32,954 bases of DNA from the NCBI GenBank assembly GCA_947487525.1, contig CANKWR010000019.1, positions 1 to 32,954 on the forward strand. Reading direction: 5' to 3'. Made by a program: the position numbers and the translations under genes. Under the pieces are notes generated by a model. It did no database searches. It was not told where the DNA came from and saw only the letters and a program-made list of their open reading frames with translations. Every line of letters begins with the position of its first letter. The first letter of the stretch is position 1. The stretch is from Bacteroidota bacterium. GTDB taxonomy: Bacteria > Bacteroidota > Bacteroidia > Chitinophagales > Chitinophagaceae. Below are positions 25,250-32,524 of this stretch, one piece after another.

Positions 25250-26482
25250 ATGGCTTTGAATATAATTTGGATTGCTTTTTTCCTGATTGCCTTTGTAATT
25301 GCCTTATGTAAACTTATATTTTTAGGGGATACCAGCATTTTTAAGCTATTGGCAGATGGTATTTTTGATGCTGCAAAATCCTCCGTAATGGACGTAGCAT
25401 TGCCTTTGACAGGCTCTATGGTGTTTTTTTTAGGTTTAATGAATATTGCTGAAAAAGCAGGTGCGATCCAAAAATTGGCTAAATGGATGAACCCTTTTTT
25501 AAGCAGATTATTTCCGGAAGTGCCAGACAATCATCCTTCCATGGGACATATGGTCATGAATTTTAGTGCCAATATGTTGGGACTAGACAATGCCGCAACG
25601 CCGTTTGGCTTAAAAGCAATGGAAAGTTTACAAACCTTAAATCCAGAAAAAGAAAAAGCTACCAATGCACAAATCATGTTTTTGGTATTGCATACCAGTG
25701 GACTTACCATTATTCCATTAACTATTATTTCCTATCGACTTGCAGCGGGCTCTCAGGATGCGGCAAGTATATTTATTCCCTGTGTATTGGCCACCATTGG
25801 CACGACACTTGCATCCATTTTAATGGTGGGATTTTACCAAAAACTAAAATGGGATAAAATATTGCTTACTTGGTTATTGGGATTGATTGGTTTAATGGCC
25901 GGGGTACTTATTGCAGTCAATTCACTCAGTCCTCAAAACAAGGAAATGGTTTCCAAGGTTTTTGGAAATGGCTTATTAATATTAATTATCGTACTTATTA
26001 TACTTGGTGCTGCCTATAAGAAAGTATCCGTTTTTGATGCTTTTATTGAAGGGGCTAAACAGGGTTTTGAAGTAATCGTTAAAATCATTCCTTATTTAGT
26101 GGCCATGTTGGTAGCTATTCGGGTTTTTAGAGACAGTGGTGCCATGGGTTACATCATTAATGGAATTACCTATTTAATAAATTTAACGGGCATCCATACC
26201 GAATTCATTAATGCCTTACCGGTAGCCATTATGAAACCATTAAGTGGGAGTGGAGCGAGAGGGATGATGTTGGATATTTTTAAAACACAAGGAGTGGACT
26301 CCTTTGTTGGAAAACTTGCTTCTATATTTCAAGGGTCAGCCGATACCACTTTTTATATCATTGCCTTGTATTTTGGAAGTGTAGGAATTAAAAAAATCAG
26401 GTATGCATTATGGGCAGGCATATTTGCTGATTTGATAGGCGTAGTGATTGCTATTTTTATTGGGTATGTTTTTTTTACCTAA
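25250..26482 (+). CDS. Fused SpmA/SpmB-type nucleoside-recognition (Gate) membrane protein
   Basis: A 410-residue inner-membrane protein with around ten hydrophobic segments, made of two nucleoside-recognition (Gate) domains. The first half contains HMVMNFSANMLGLDNAATP, the SpmA-type signature; the second contains LPVAIMKPLSGSGARGMMLD and QGSADTTFYIIALYFGSVG, the SpmB type. In Bacillus, spmA and spmB are separate spore-maturation genes; fused forms occur in non-sporulating Bacteroidota and the transported substrate is not known. It is divergent from ychF (78 bp). The start ATG at 25250 gives a hydrophobic first segment immediately. Confidence 0.88.
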   Translation: MALNIIWIAFFLIAFVIALCKLIFLGDTSIFKLLADGIFDAAKSSVMDVALPLTGSMVFFLGLMNIAEKAGAIQKLAKWMNPFLSRLFPEVPDNHPSMGHMVMNFSANMLGLDNAATPFGLKAMESLQTLNPEKEKATNAQIMFLVLHTSGLTIIPLTIISYRLAAGSQDAASIFIPCVLATIGTTLASILMVGFYQKLKWDKILLTWLLGLIGLMAGVLIAVNSLSPQNKEMVSKVFGNGLLILIIVLIILGAAYKKVSVFDAFIEGAKQGFEVIVKIIPYLVAMLVAIRVFRDSGAMGYIINGITYLINLTGIHTEFINALPVAIMKPLSGSGARGMMLDIFKTQGVDSFVGKLASIFQGSADTTFYIIALYFGSVGIKKIRYALWAGIFADLIGVVIAIFIGYVFFT

Positions 26483-26496
26483 ACAATAAGAAGCAT

Positions 26497-26907
26497 TTAT
26501 AAACCTTCACTCATTTTCATTACTTCCTTCCATTCCTTTTCGGTTACTGGTTGAACAGATAAACGACCTAATCTCACCAAAGCCATATTGGCTAAATTGG
26601 TATTGGCTTTTACATCCGCTAATTTCACCGGATTTTTCAATTTCTTATTTGGAGCAAAATCAACTGCTAGCCAGGCTGTTTCTTCAGTGGTTGGGTCTTG
26701 GTAGGCTTCTTTTACAACTTTGGCAATGCCTACAATTTCCATTCCTTCATTACTATGGTACCAAAATGCCAGGTCTCCTTTTTTCATGGAACGTAAATTA
26801 TTTCTTGCTCCATAATTTCTGACTCCATCCCAAAAGGTTTTTTTATCTTTTACAAATTGATCCCAAGAATATTTAAAAGGTTCTGATTTGATAAGCCAGT
26901 ATGCCAT
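26497..26907 (-). CDS. EVE domain-containing protein
   Basis: A 136-residue protein made of one EVE domain (PUA-like fold, related to thymocyte nuclear protein 1). It opens with MAYWLIKSEPFKYSWDQF, followed by WDGVRNYGARNNLRSMKKGD and FWYHSN, all standard for the family. EVE/YTH-like domains bind modified bases in DNA or RNA; in some bacteria they accompany restriction systems, but none is near here. The ATG at 26907 is used, since WLIKSEP begins the domain; in-frame upstream codons to 26937 have no family support. It lies 73 bp after lutA on the same strand. Confidence 0.9.
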   Translation of the reverse strand: MAYWLIKSEPFKYSWDQFVKDKKTFWDGVRNYGARNNLRSMKKGDLAFWYHSNEGMEIVGIAKVVKEAYQDPTTEETAWLAVDFAPNKKLKNPVKLADVKANTNLANMALVRLGRLSVQPVTEKEWKEVMKMSEGL

Positions 26908-26980
26908 GGTAAGTGAGTTTAATAATATCAATAACAAGTATAAATAAAAAATGTTTTGTAAAGTGCGTACAAAAAAATGA

Positions 26981-27700
26981 TTAATAACCGTTGGCTAAAA
27001 CATCTGCCAAGTGAATTACTTTAATGGCTTGTCCATTAAAATTAATTCTCCCCTCCATATGCATTAAACAACTCATGTCCGTACTTACTACATACTCGGC
27101 ATGGGTAGCAATGGCATTGTCAATTTTTTGGTCAGCCATGGCAACACTTATGGTGTCAAATTTTACAGCAAAACTACCTCCAAAACCACAACAGGTTTCA
27201 GTATCATTCATTTCCACAAGTTCAAGGCCGGAAACTTTGTTGAGTAAAGTTCTTGGTGCTTGTTTAATATTACACTCTCTTAATCCTGCACAACTATCAT
27301 GAAAGGTTACTTTAGCATCAAAGGAAGCACCAATATTGGTAACCTGTAAAATATCTACTAAAAATTCTGACAACTCAAATATTTGGCTAGCTACTTTTTT
27401 TGCAGGACTTTGGTATGCATTGTTTTCAAATATTTTACCAAAATGATTTCTAACAAAACCGGCGCAACTTGCACTTGGGCTTACAATATAATCTGCATTG
27501 TCAAAATCATGCACAAATTTTGTACAAACGTCCTTTGATTCACCCCAGAAACCAGCATTGAAAGCGGGTTGACCACAACAGGTTTGTTGTGGGTTGTATT
27601 TTACAGTACAACCGCCTTTTTCTAATACTTTAATGGTATTAAATGCAACCTGTGGATACAATTGGTCAATAAAACAAGGGACAAATAACTGTACGTTCAT
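26981..27700 (-). CDS. lutA: LutA-type (Fe-S)-binding CCG-domain protein
   Basis: A 239-residue protein with two cysteine-rich CCG domains: Cys41-Cys42-Gly43 in TCCGQPAFNAG with Cys79, and Cys137, Cys143 then Cys170-Cys171-Gly172 in CCGFGGSFAVK with Cys211. This matches LutA/YkgE, the iron-sulfur subunit of the L-lactate oxidation complex LutABC; the length is right for it. lutB and lutC are not adjacent. ATG at 27700 is supported by the family start (MNVQLFVPCFIDQLYP); the open frame upstream to 27742 begins only with TTG. A -7-like element lies 3 bp before the ATG. It is downstream of a strong terminator, so it is probably transcribed on its own. Confidence 0.85.
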   Translation of the reverse strand: MNVQLFVPCFIDQLYPQVAFNTIKVLEKGGCTVKYNPQQTCCGQPAFNAGFWGESKDVCTKFVHDFDNADYIVSPSASCAGFVRNHFGKIFENNAYQSPAKKVASQIFELSEFLVDILQVTNIGASFDAKVTFHDSCAGLRECNIKQAPRTLLNKVSGLELVEMNDTETCCGFGGSFAVKFDTISVAMADQKIDNAIATHAEYVVSTDMSCLMHMEGRINFNGQAIKVIHLADVLANGY

Positions 27701-27703
27701 AAT

Positions 27704-27711
27704 CAAAAATA
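27704..27711 (-). promoter_or_regulatory. Candidate -7 element (TATTTTTG) of lutA
   Basis: Exact TAnnTTTG match on the minus strand ending only 3 bp before the lutA ATG at 27700. If used, the transcript would start at or near the start codon. No clear -33 element. Confidence 0.4.
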
Positions 27712-27742
27712 CGAATTGTATATATAAAACGAACAGAAACAA

Positions 27743-27777
27743 AAAAGCATTCTCAACAAATTGTGGAGAATGCTTTT
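27743..27777 (-). terminator. Intrinsic terminator after the YfgM-like TPR gene
   Basis: A perfect 12-bp stem (AAAAGCATTCTC/GAGAATGCTTTT) around an 11-base loop, 19 bp after the TPR gene stop. Read on the minus strand it ends in six T residues. It separates the pdhA transcript from lutA. Confidence 0.8.
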
Positions 27778-27796
27778 AATAGGGTGTATTAATAAA

Positions 27797-28450
27797 TTAT
27801 GGCTGAATTTTCAGTCTGTATATAAATTTATCAGCAGTAATGCCTTTTTCAGTTTTAGGATACTTTGATTTAATATCTTTATAAATGGCTATGGCATCAT
27901 CGTTTTTGCCTGTTACTTCTAAAATCTGAGCTGCTCTATACAAATATTCAGCAGACAATCCTTCATCTTCTGGGAAAAATGAACCTGCTTTTTTGTAATA
28001 GTTTAAAGCCTCCTCGTTATTTTTTAATTCCCCATAAGCGTCTCCAATAGTACCATACGCAATAGTTTGAACTTGCTTTGCATTGGTAGAGAAATCCTTT
28101 AATAATTCAATTGATTTATTGAAATTACCCAATCTAAAATAACTAATGCCTGCATAGAATTTAGCTAAATTAGCTTGTTTCGTTCCGCCAAATTCTTTGA
28201 TAACATATAAAACACCTTTACTTTTTCCATCTCCATTTAACACTAAATTAGAGGAGTCAAGTAAAAAATATTTCTCAGCTGCAAACATAGCGTCAGCTGC
28301 TTTTGTTTCTTGTGGCTTAAGGTAAACTTCAGTATAGCCAATAAATCCACCTACTCCTAAAACAATGATTACTAAAAAAGTAGTTATGTTTTTTTGATTT
28401 TTCTTTACGAAATTTAAAAATGGATGTTGTTCTTGTTGTAAATCGCTCAT
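27797..28450 (-). CDS. Membrane-anchored TPR protein, YfgM-like
   Basis: A 217-residue protein with a short cytoplasmic N-terminus, one membrane segment (about residues 22-42, TTFLVIIVLGVGGFIGYTEV) and a periplasmic region with TPR-like pairs such as AKFYAGISYFRLGNFNKSIE, EEALNYYKKAGSFFP and DDAIAIYKDIKSKYP. The layout resembles YfgM/PpiD-associated TPR proteins of the Sec-linked chaperone network, but the match is structural and no sequence motif fixes the function. It is 32 bp after pdhA and is followed by an intrinsic terminator, so it is probably the last gene of the pdhA transcript. Confidence 0.85.
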   Translation of the reverse strand: MSDLQQEQHPFLNFVKKNQKNITTFLVIIVLGVGGFIGYTEVYLKPQETKAADAMFAAEKYFLLDSSNLVLNGDGKSKGVLYVIKEFGGTKQANLAKFYAGISYFRLGNFNKSIELLKDFSTNAKQVQTIAYGTIGDAYGELKNNEEALNYYKKAGSFFPEDEGLSAEYLYRAAQILEVTGKNDDAIAIYKDIKSKYPKTEKGITADKFIYRLKIQP

Positions 28451-28482
28451 TTTGTTTTGTTATAATATTCTTTGTAATTTAT

Positions 28483-29478
28483 TTAGTCAACGATAAAAGG
28501 ATAAGATTGATCAATATAAACATCTTTCAATACTTCACTGTCATCTGGCCAAGGACTCTCTTCTGCAAATTTTACAGAACCCTCTACGATGGCCATAATT
28601 TTATCGTCAATTGCTTTTAATTCTGCTTCGGTAGCGAATTTATTTGCTAAAATAGTACTGGTTACTTTTGTAATAGGATCTTGGTTTTTGTATTCTTCCA
28701 CTTCGTCTTTAGTACGGTATTTTTGAGGATCTGAAACCGAGTGACCTCTGTAACGATAAGTTTTCATTTCTAAAAGGGTAGGACCGTCTCCTTCACGTGC
28801 ACGCTTTACAGCACGAGCAACTCCTTCATGCACTGCTTCAGCGGTCATGCCATCAATTTTATCTGCTGGCATTTCATAAGCGTCTGCTAATTTATAAATA
28901 TCAACTACGTTACTTGTTCTTTCAATAGAAGTTCCCATTGCGTAGTTATTGTTTTCACAAATAAATACGACAGGCAATTTCCATAACATCGCTAAGTTGA
29001 AAACCTCATGTAACATACCTTGGCGTGCAGCACCGTCACCGAAGAAACATAATACTACATTTTTTGAATTACGATATTGTTCAGCAAAAGCTAAACCAGC
29101 ACCGGTACCAATTTGTGCACCAACGATGCCATGACCTCCAAAAAAGTAATTTTCTTTGTCAAATAAGTGCATACTCCCCCCTTTTCCTTTGGAGCAGCCT
29201 GTAGCTTTTCCATATAATTCAGCCATGGCAGCATTTGGGCTCATTCCTTTTGCAAGGGCTAATCCATGGTCGCGGTATCCGGTAATAAATGGGTCTTCAT
29301 GATTGGTTGCAGTCATACATCCAGCTGCAATCGCTTCTTGGCCATTGTAAACGTGAAAGAAACCACGTATTTTGCCAGCCATCTTATACATTTCTTCTGA
29401 TTTGGATTCAAATTGACGTATTAATTGCATCAATTCGTACCAATACAGGTAAGTTTCTTTTGAAAAATTTTGGGCCAC
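28483..29478 (-). CDS. pdhA: Pyruvate dehydrogenase E1 component subunit alpha
   Basis: Thiamine-diphosphate-dependent E1 alpha subunit, 331 residues, decarboxylating pyruvate for the PDH complex. The ThDP motif runs from GDGAARQG (residues 147-154) to ENNNYAMG (175-182) with the usual spacing; the phosphorylation-loop-like segment is YRGHSVSDPQKYRT. TGYRDHGLALAKGMS near residue 66 and the glycine-rich KGKGGSMHLF are also typical. The matching E1 beta gene is not in the window; the following gene is a TPR protein. A TATATTTG element lies 20 bp before the ATG, next to a long inverted repeat. The E2 at 13723 is of a different type and is probably not its partner. Confidence 0.93.
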   Translation of the reverse strand: MAQNFSKETYLYWYELMQLIRQFESKSEEMYKMAGKIRGFFHVYNGQEAIAAGCMTATNHEDPFITGYRDHGLALAKGMSPNAAMAELYGKATGCSKGKGGSMHLFDKENYFFGGHGIVGAQIGTGAGLAFAEQYRNSKNVVLCFFGDGAARQGMLHEVFNLAMLWKLPVVFICENNNYAMGTSIERTSNVVDIYKLADAYEMPADKIDGMTAEAVHEGVARAVKRAREGDGPTLLEMKTYRYRGHSVSDPQKYRTKDEVEEYKNQDPITKVTSTILANKFATEAELKAIDDKIMAIVEGSVKFAEESPWPDDSEVLKDVYIDQSYPFIVD

Positions 29479-29498
29479 AGTCCTTTATTTTTGAGTTG

Positions 29499-29506
29499 CA
29501 AATATA
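29499..29506 (-). promoter_or_regulatory. Candidate -7 element (TATATTTG) of pdhA
   Basis: Exact TAnnTTTG match on the minus strand, 20 bp upstream of the pdhA ATG. It directly abuts the inverted repeat at 29507-29537, which therefore covers the spacer and -33 region. Confidence 0.5.
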
Positions 29507-29537
29507 CTGTTTTCGAATTAAAATTCGTGTAAAACAG
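29507..29537 (-). promoter_or_regulatory. 31-bp imperfect inverted repeat between pruA and pdhA
   Basis: Outer arms CTGTTTT/AAAACAG and inner arms CGAATT/AATTCG, with three unpaired bases on one side and a 2-base centre. It begins 2 bp after the pruA stop and ends at the pdhA -7 element. No T-run follows on the minus strand, so it is not a standard intrinsic terminator; it may be an operator for pdhA or a 3' hairpin of the pruA mRNA. Confidence 0.5.
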
Positions 29538-29539
29538 CC

Positions 29540-31171
29540 TTATGCTTCGTTTAAAAATGGGTATTTATAGTCGGTTGGAGGGTTAAAAGTCTCTTTAATA
29601 GTTCTGGCGCTCAACCAACGATATAAATTAAGCATACTTCCTGCTTTATCATTGGTGCCGGAAGCCCTAGCACCTCCAAAGGGTTGTTGTCCTACTACCG
29701 CACCCGAAGGTTTGTCATTAATATAAAAGTTACCCGCTGCATGTCTTAATTTTTGAGTAGCTAGTTCAATAGAGGCCCTGTCCTGAGAAATAATGGAACC
29801 CGTTAAGGCATATTTGGATGTGCTATTGACTATGTCCAAAGTTTTCTCAAACTTGGTTGCTGGGTAGGTATAAATTGTTAACACTGGGCCAAAAATTTCC
29901 TCACACATGGTTAAGTATTTTGGATCAGTCGTTTCAATGACAGTGGGTTCTACAAAATAGCCCAACTTATTACTGAAATTGCCTCCCACTAAAATTTTTA
30001 CTTTTTTATCTTTCTTTGCTTTATTGATATAGCGTGTGATATTGTCAAATGATTTCTCATCAATGACTGCATTCACAAAGTTGGAAAAATCTTCCACCGA
30101 ACCTACTTGCATGGTTTGAACCGTTTTCGCCAATTTCGCTTTAACCACAGCTGCAATATTACTTGGTAGATAAGCCCTAGATGCAGCTGAACATTTTTGT
30201 CCTTGGTATTCAAAAGCACCTCTTGCTAATGCAGTTACCACCGTATCAACATCTGCAGTAGGATGTACCATCACAAAATCTTTACCACCTGTTTCACCCA
30301 CAATTCTTGGGTAGGATTTGTAATTGCTTATATTTTCACCAATTTGTTTCCACATATGATTGAAAACACCGGTAGAACCGGTAAAGTGAACTCCCGCAAA
30401 ATCAGGATGTTTAAAACAAATATCACCAAGCGTTGGCCCATCTACGTATACGATATTAATGACCCCATCAGGTAAACCTGCTTCTTTTAAAATGCGCATG
30501 AATAATTGTGCAGAATATATTTGGGTATTGGCAGGTTTCCATACAACTACATTGCCACACATGGCAGCAGAAGCAGGGAGATTCCCTCCAATTGCGGTAA
30601 AATTAAATGGAGTGACTGCCAACACAAATCCCTCTAACCCTCTCCATTCCATACGGTTGTGAATGCCAGGTGCAGAAATAGGTTGTTGTTTATAAATTTC
30701 ACTTAAAAAGTGAACGTTAAATCTTAAAAAATCAATTAATTCACAAGCTGCATCAATCTCTGCCTGAAAAGCATTTTTACTTTGGCCAAGCATCGTTGAG
30801 GCATTCATTTCAAAACGATATTTAGTAGCAAGTAAATCGGCTGCTTTTAAAAATATATGTGCCCTTGCTTCCCAACTCATATTAGACCAACTTTCTCTCA
30901 CTTTCAATCCTGCGTTAATAGCTTGCTCCACATGTTGTTTGTTGCCCATGTGAAAATGACCCAAAACATGTTTGATTTCATGTGGTGGATGGATGGCCAC
31001 TTTTTTCCCAGTACGAACTGCTTTGCCATTGATGTACATTGGTATATCCAATGTTTTTTTCTTAAGACTTGCTAAAGCTTGTTTTAAAGCCAATTTTTCA
31101 GTAGATCCAGGTGCGTAACTTAAAACAGGTTCGTTTGCTGGACTAGGGTAGTTAAAGTATCCAAATTGCAT
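29540..31171 (-). CDS. pruA: L-glutamate gamma-semialdehyde (1-pyrroline-5-carboxylate) dehydrogenase
   Basis: Second enzyme of proline catabolism, oxidising glutamate semialdehyde to glutamate with NAD+. At 543 residues it is a stand-alone enzyme, not a PutA fusion. The catalytic cysteine is Cys327 in FEYQGQKCSAASR and the general-base glutamate is Glu293 in PRIVGETGGKDF; the NAD-binding motif GSTGVF (265-270) is present. These motifs are close to the mitochondrial ALDH4A1 form. No putA/proline dehydrogenase is in the window. A TATTTTTG element lies 17 bp before the ATG. Its stop is 2 bp from an inverted repeat that precedes pdhA. Confidence 0.94.
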   Translation of the reverse strand: MQFGYFNYPSPANEPVLSYAPGSTEKLALKQALASLKKKTLDIPMYINGKAVRTGKKVAIHPPHEIKHVLGHFHMGNKQHVEQAINAGLKVRESWSNMSWEARAHIFLKAADLLATKYRFEMNASTMLGQSKNAFQAEIDAACELIDFLRFNVHFLSEIYKQQPISAPGIHNRMEWRGLEGFVLAVTPFNFTAIGGNLPASAAMCGNVVVWKPANTQIYSAQLFMRILKEAGLPDGVINIVYVDGPTLGDICFKHPDFAGVHFTGSTGVFNHMWKQIGENISNYKSYPRIVGETGGKDFVMVHPTADVDTVVTALARGAFEYQGQKCSAASRAYLPSNIAAVVKAKLAKTVQTMQVGSVEDFSNFVNAVIDEKSFDNITRYINKAKKDKKVKILVGGNFSNKLGYFVEPTVIETTDPKYLTMCEEIFGPVLTIYTYPATKFEKTLDIVNSTSKYALTGSIISQDRASIELATQKLRHAAGNFYINDKPSGAVVGQQPFGGARASGTNDKAGSMLNLYRWLSARTIKETFNPPTDYKYPFLNEA

Positions 31172-31188
31172 ATTAAAGTATTAGGCAA

Positions 31189-31196
31189 CAAAAATA
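31189..31196 (-). promoter_or_regulatory. Candidate -7 element (TATTTTTG) of pruA
   Basis: Exact TAnnTTTG match on the minus strand, 17 bp upstream of the pruA ATG. The -33 part is not clear. Confidence 0.45.
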
Positions 31197-31249
31197 AGCA
31201 ATAAATAAATAGCTGTTCGTTTTTAAACGCATCTAATCCTAGATTACAC

Positions 31250-31257
31250 TAAATTTG
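31250..31257 (+). promoter_or_regulatory. Candidate -7 element (TAAATTTG) of the GlmU-like gene
   Basis: Exact TAnnTTTG match ending 17 bp before the ATG at 31275. No clear -33 TTTG at the normal distance. It faces the pruA element in the same 103-bp intergenic region. Confidence 0.45.
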
Positions 31258-31274
31258 TTCAATAATTTCCCTAT

Positions 31275-32438
31275 ATGAAATTCATATTAGTAGACAGTGC
31301 AGATCGTGAAAATTTTTACCCTTTTACCTTAAATCGTTCTTTAGCTGATTGCAGGGTGGGCATATTTACCTTTAAAGAAAGATGGGAACAATATTTAAAG
31401 GAAGCAGCTGGTGTTTTAACTGCTCCTTATTTACAAGTTTTATACCCTGATCAACCCGTTTTACAATCGAATGAAGCCCTCTTTTTTATCAATATTACCT
31501 GTGTTCCTTCTGAAGATTTAATTGCAAAAATTAAAACATTAAAAGAGGGCGAAAAATTGATGAGTAACACTGGTAAATGGATTGCAACCCATACAAGCGA
31601 AAGGGAATTGTCTAAAATACTGTTGGCCTCTTTTGCATCTATTGATTACCCCAATGCACAATTTGTTCGGGATGCCATTCAATTGTTACAAATTCATACC
31701 TCGTTCGTTCTAAGGGACTTTGAATGGGTCAAGTCCAATCGAACATCAGCACCTATTGACCCTTCCAATAAATTGATAAATCCAGCTGAAATATTTGTAG
31801 AGGCGGGTGCGGAAATTTTATGTTCTAATTTAAATGCAACAGAAGGCCCTATTTATATTGGTAAAGAAGCAATTATCATGGAAGGGGTAAGTATTAGAGG
31901 CCCTTTTGTTTTAGGACATAAAGCCGTTGTTAAAATGAATACCAGCATCTATGGGACTACATCCATTGGCCCTTTTTGTTTAGTAGGGGGTGAAATTAAG
32001 AATGCTGTTATGATGGGGTATTCAAACAAAGGGCACGAAGGTTATTTGGGAGATAGTATTATTGGACTTTGGTGCAATTTGGGTGCTGGAACAAGTAATA
32101 GCAATATCAAAAATACCGCCGGCCCCATTCAAATGTGGAACGAAAGCAAACAAATTTGGGATACGATAGGTCAAAAAATGGGCATGTTGGTAGGTGATTA
32201 TAGCCGTTTTGCCATTCAATCGAGTATTAATACAGGCGCTTATATTGGGGTAAGTGCCAATATCTTCGGAAATGGATTATTGCCCAAAAATATTCCCAAT
32301 TTTACTTGGGGCACTTTGCCTGGATATCAATTTGAGAAAGCGATAGAAGACATAGATAATTGGAAAAAATTAAAAGGCATGAAGATCTCCGATGCCGAAA
32401 AACAAGTATTGAAGCATTTACACCAATTAAGTGCCTAA
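31275..32438 (+). CDS. GlmU-like protein with degenerate N-terminal domain and left-handed beta-helix
   Basis: A 387-residue protein. The N-terminus (MKFILVDSADRENFYPFTLN) resembles the sugar-nucleotidyltransferase part of Bacteroidota GlmU-family proteins but lacks the usual GxGTRM nucleotide-binding loop. Residues from about 174 to 340 have the hexapeptide pattern of a left-handed beta-helix (EAGAEIL, IYIGKEAIIMEGVSIRGP, VLGHKAVV). The segment KGHEGYLGDSIIG, with His254, aligns with the acetyltransferase active-site segment of E. coli GlmU (AGHLTYLGDAEIG, His363). An acetyltransferase or sugar-phosphate-binding role is likely; the uridylyltransferase function is doubtful. Divergent from pruA, and 86 bp upstream of tpiA. 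Confidence 0.82.
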   Translation: MKFILVDSADRENFYPFTLNRSLADCRVGIFTFKERWEQYLKEAAGVLTAPYLQVLYPDQPVLQSNEALFFINITCVPSEDLIAKIKTLKEGEKLMSNTGKWIATHTSERELSKILLASFASIDYPNAQFVRDAIQLLQIHTSFVLRDFEWVKSNRTSAPIDPSNKLINPAEIFVEAGAEILCSNLNATEGPIYIGKEAIIMEGVSIRGPFVLGHKAVVKMNTSIYGTTSIGPFCLVGGEIKNAVMMGYSNKGHEGYLGDSIIGLWCNLGAGTSNSNIKNTAGPIQMWNESKQIWDTIGQKMGMLVGDYSRFAIQSSINTGAYIGVSANIFGNGLLPKNIPNFTWGTLPGYQFEKAIEDIDNWKKLKGMKISDAEKQVLKHLHQLSA

Positions 32439-32475
32439 GCAATCCAATTTTAGCCTTATTGACCTAATTTTTAAT

Positions 32476-32483
32476 TACCTTTG
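32476..32483 (+). promoter_or_regulatory. Candidate -7 element (TACCTTTG) of tpiA
   Basis: Exact match to the Bacteroidota -7 consensus TAnnTTTG, 41 bp upstream of the tpiA ATG, just after the GlmU-like gene. A TTG at 32459-32461 is only 14 bp away, closer than the usual 19-21 bp spacing, so the -33 part is uncertain. Confidence 0.5.
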
Positions 32484-32524
32484 CACGGCAAAAATACCCT
32501 ATTTTAATATTATAATTTTTTAAT

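Noticed and set aside
26497..26907. EVE-domain gene as a sign of a defence or restriction island
   Set aside because: Neighbours are metabolic genes and no restriction, methylation or toxin gene is near; the EVE protein appears to be a stand-alone housekeeping form.
31218..31244. Two small dyads (CGTTT-TT-AAACG and ATCTA-ATCC-TAGAT) between pruA and the GlmU-like gene
   Set aside because: Five-base arms in AT-rich intergenic DNA are expected by chance about once per 100 bp; no other support.
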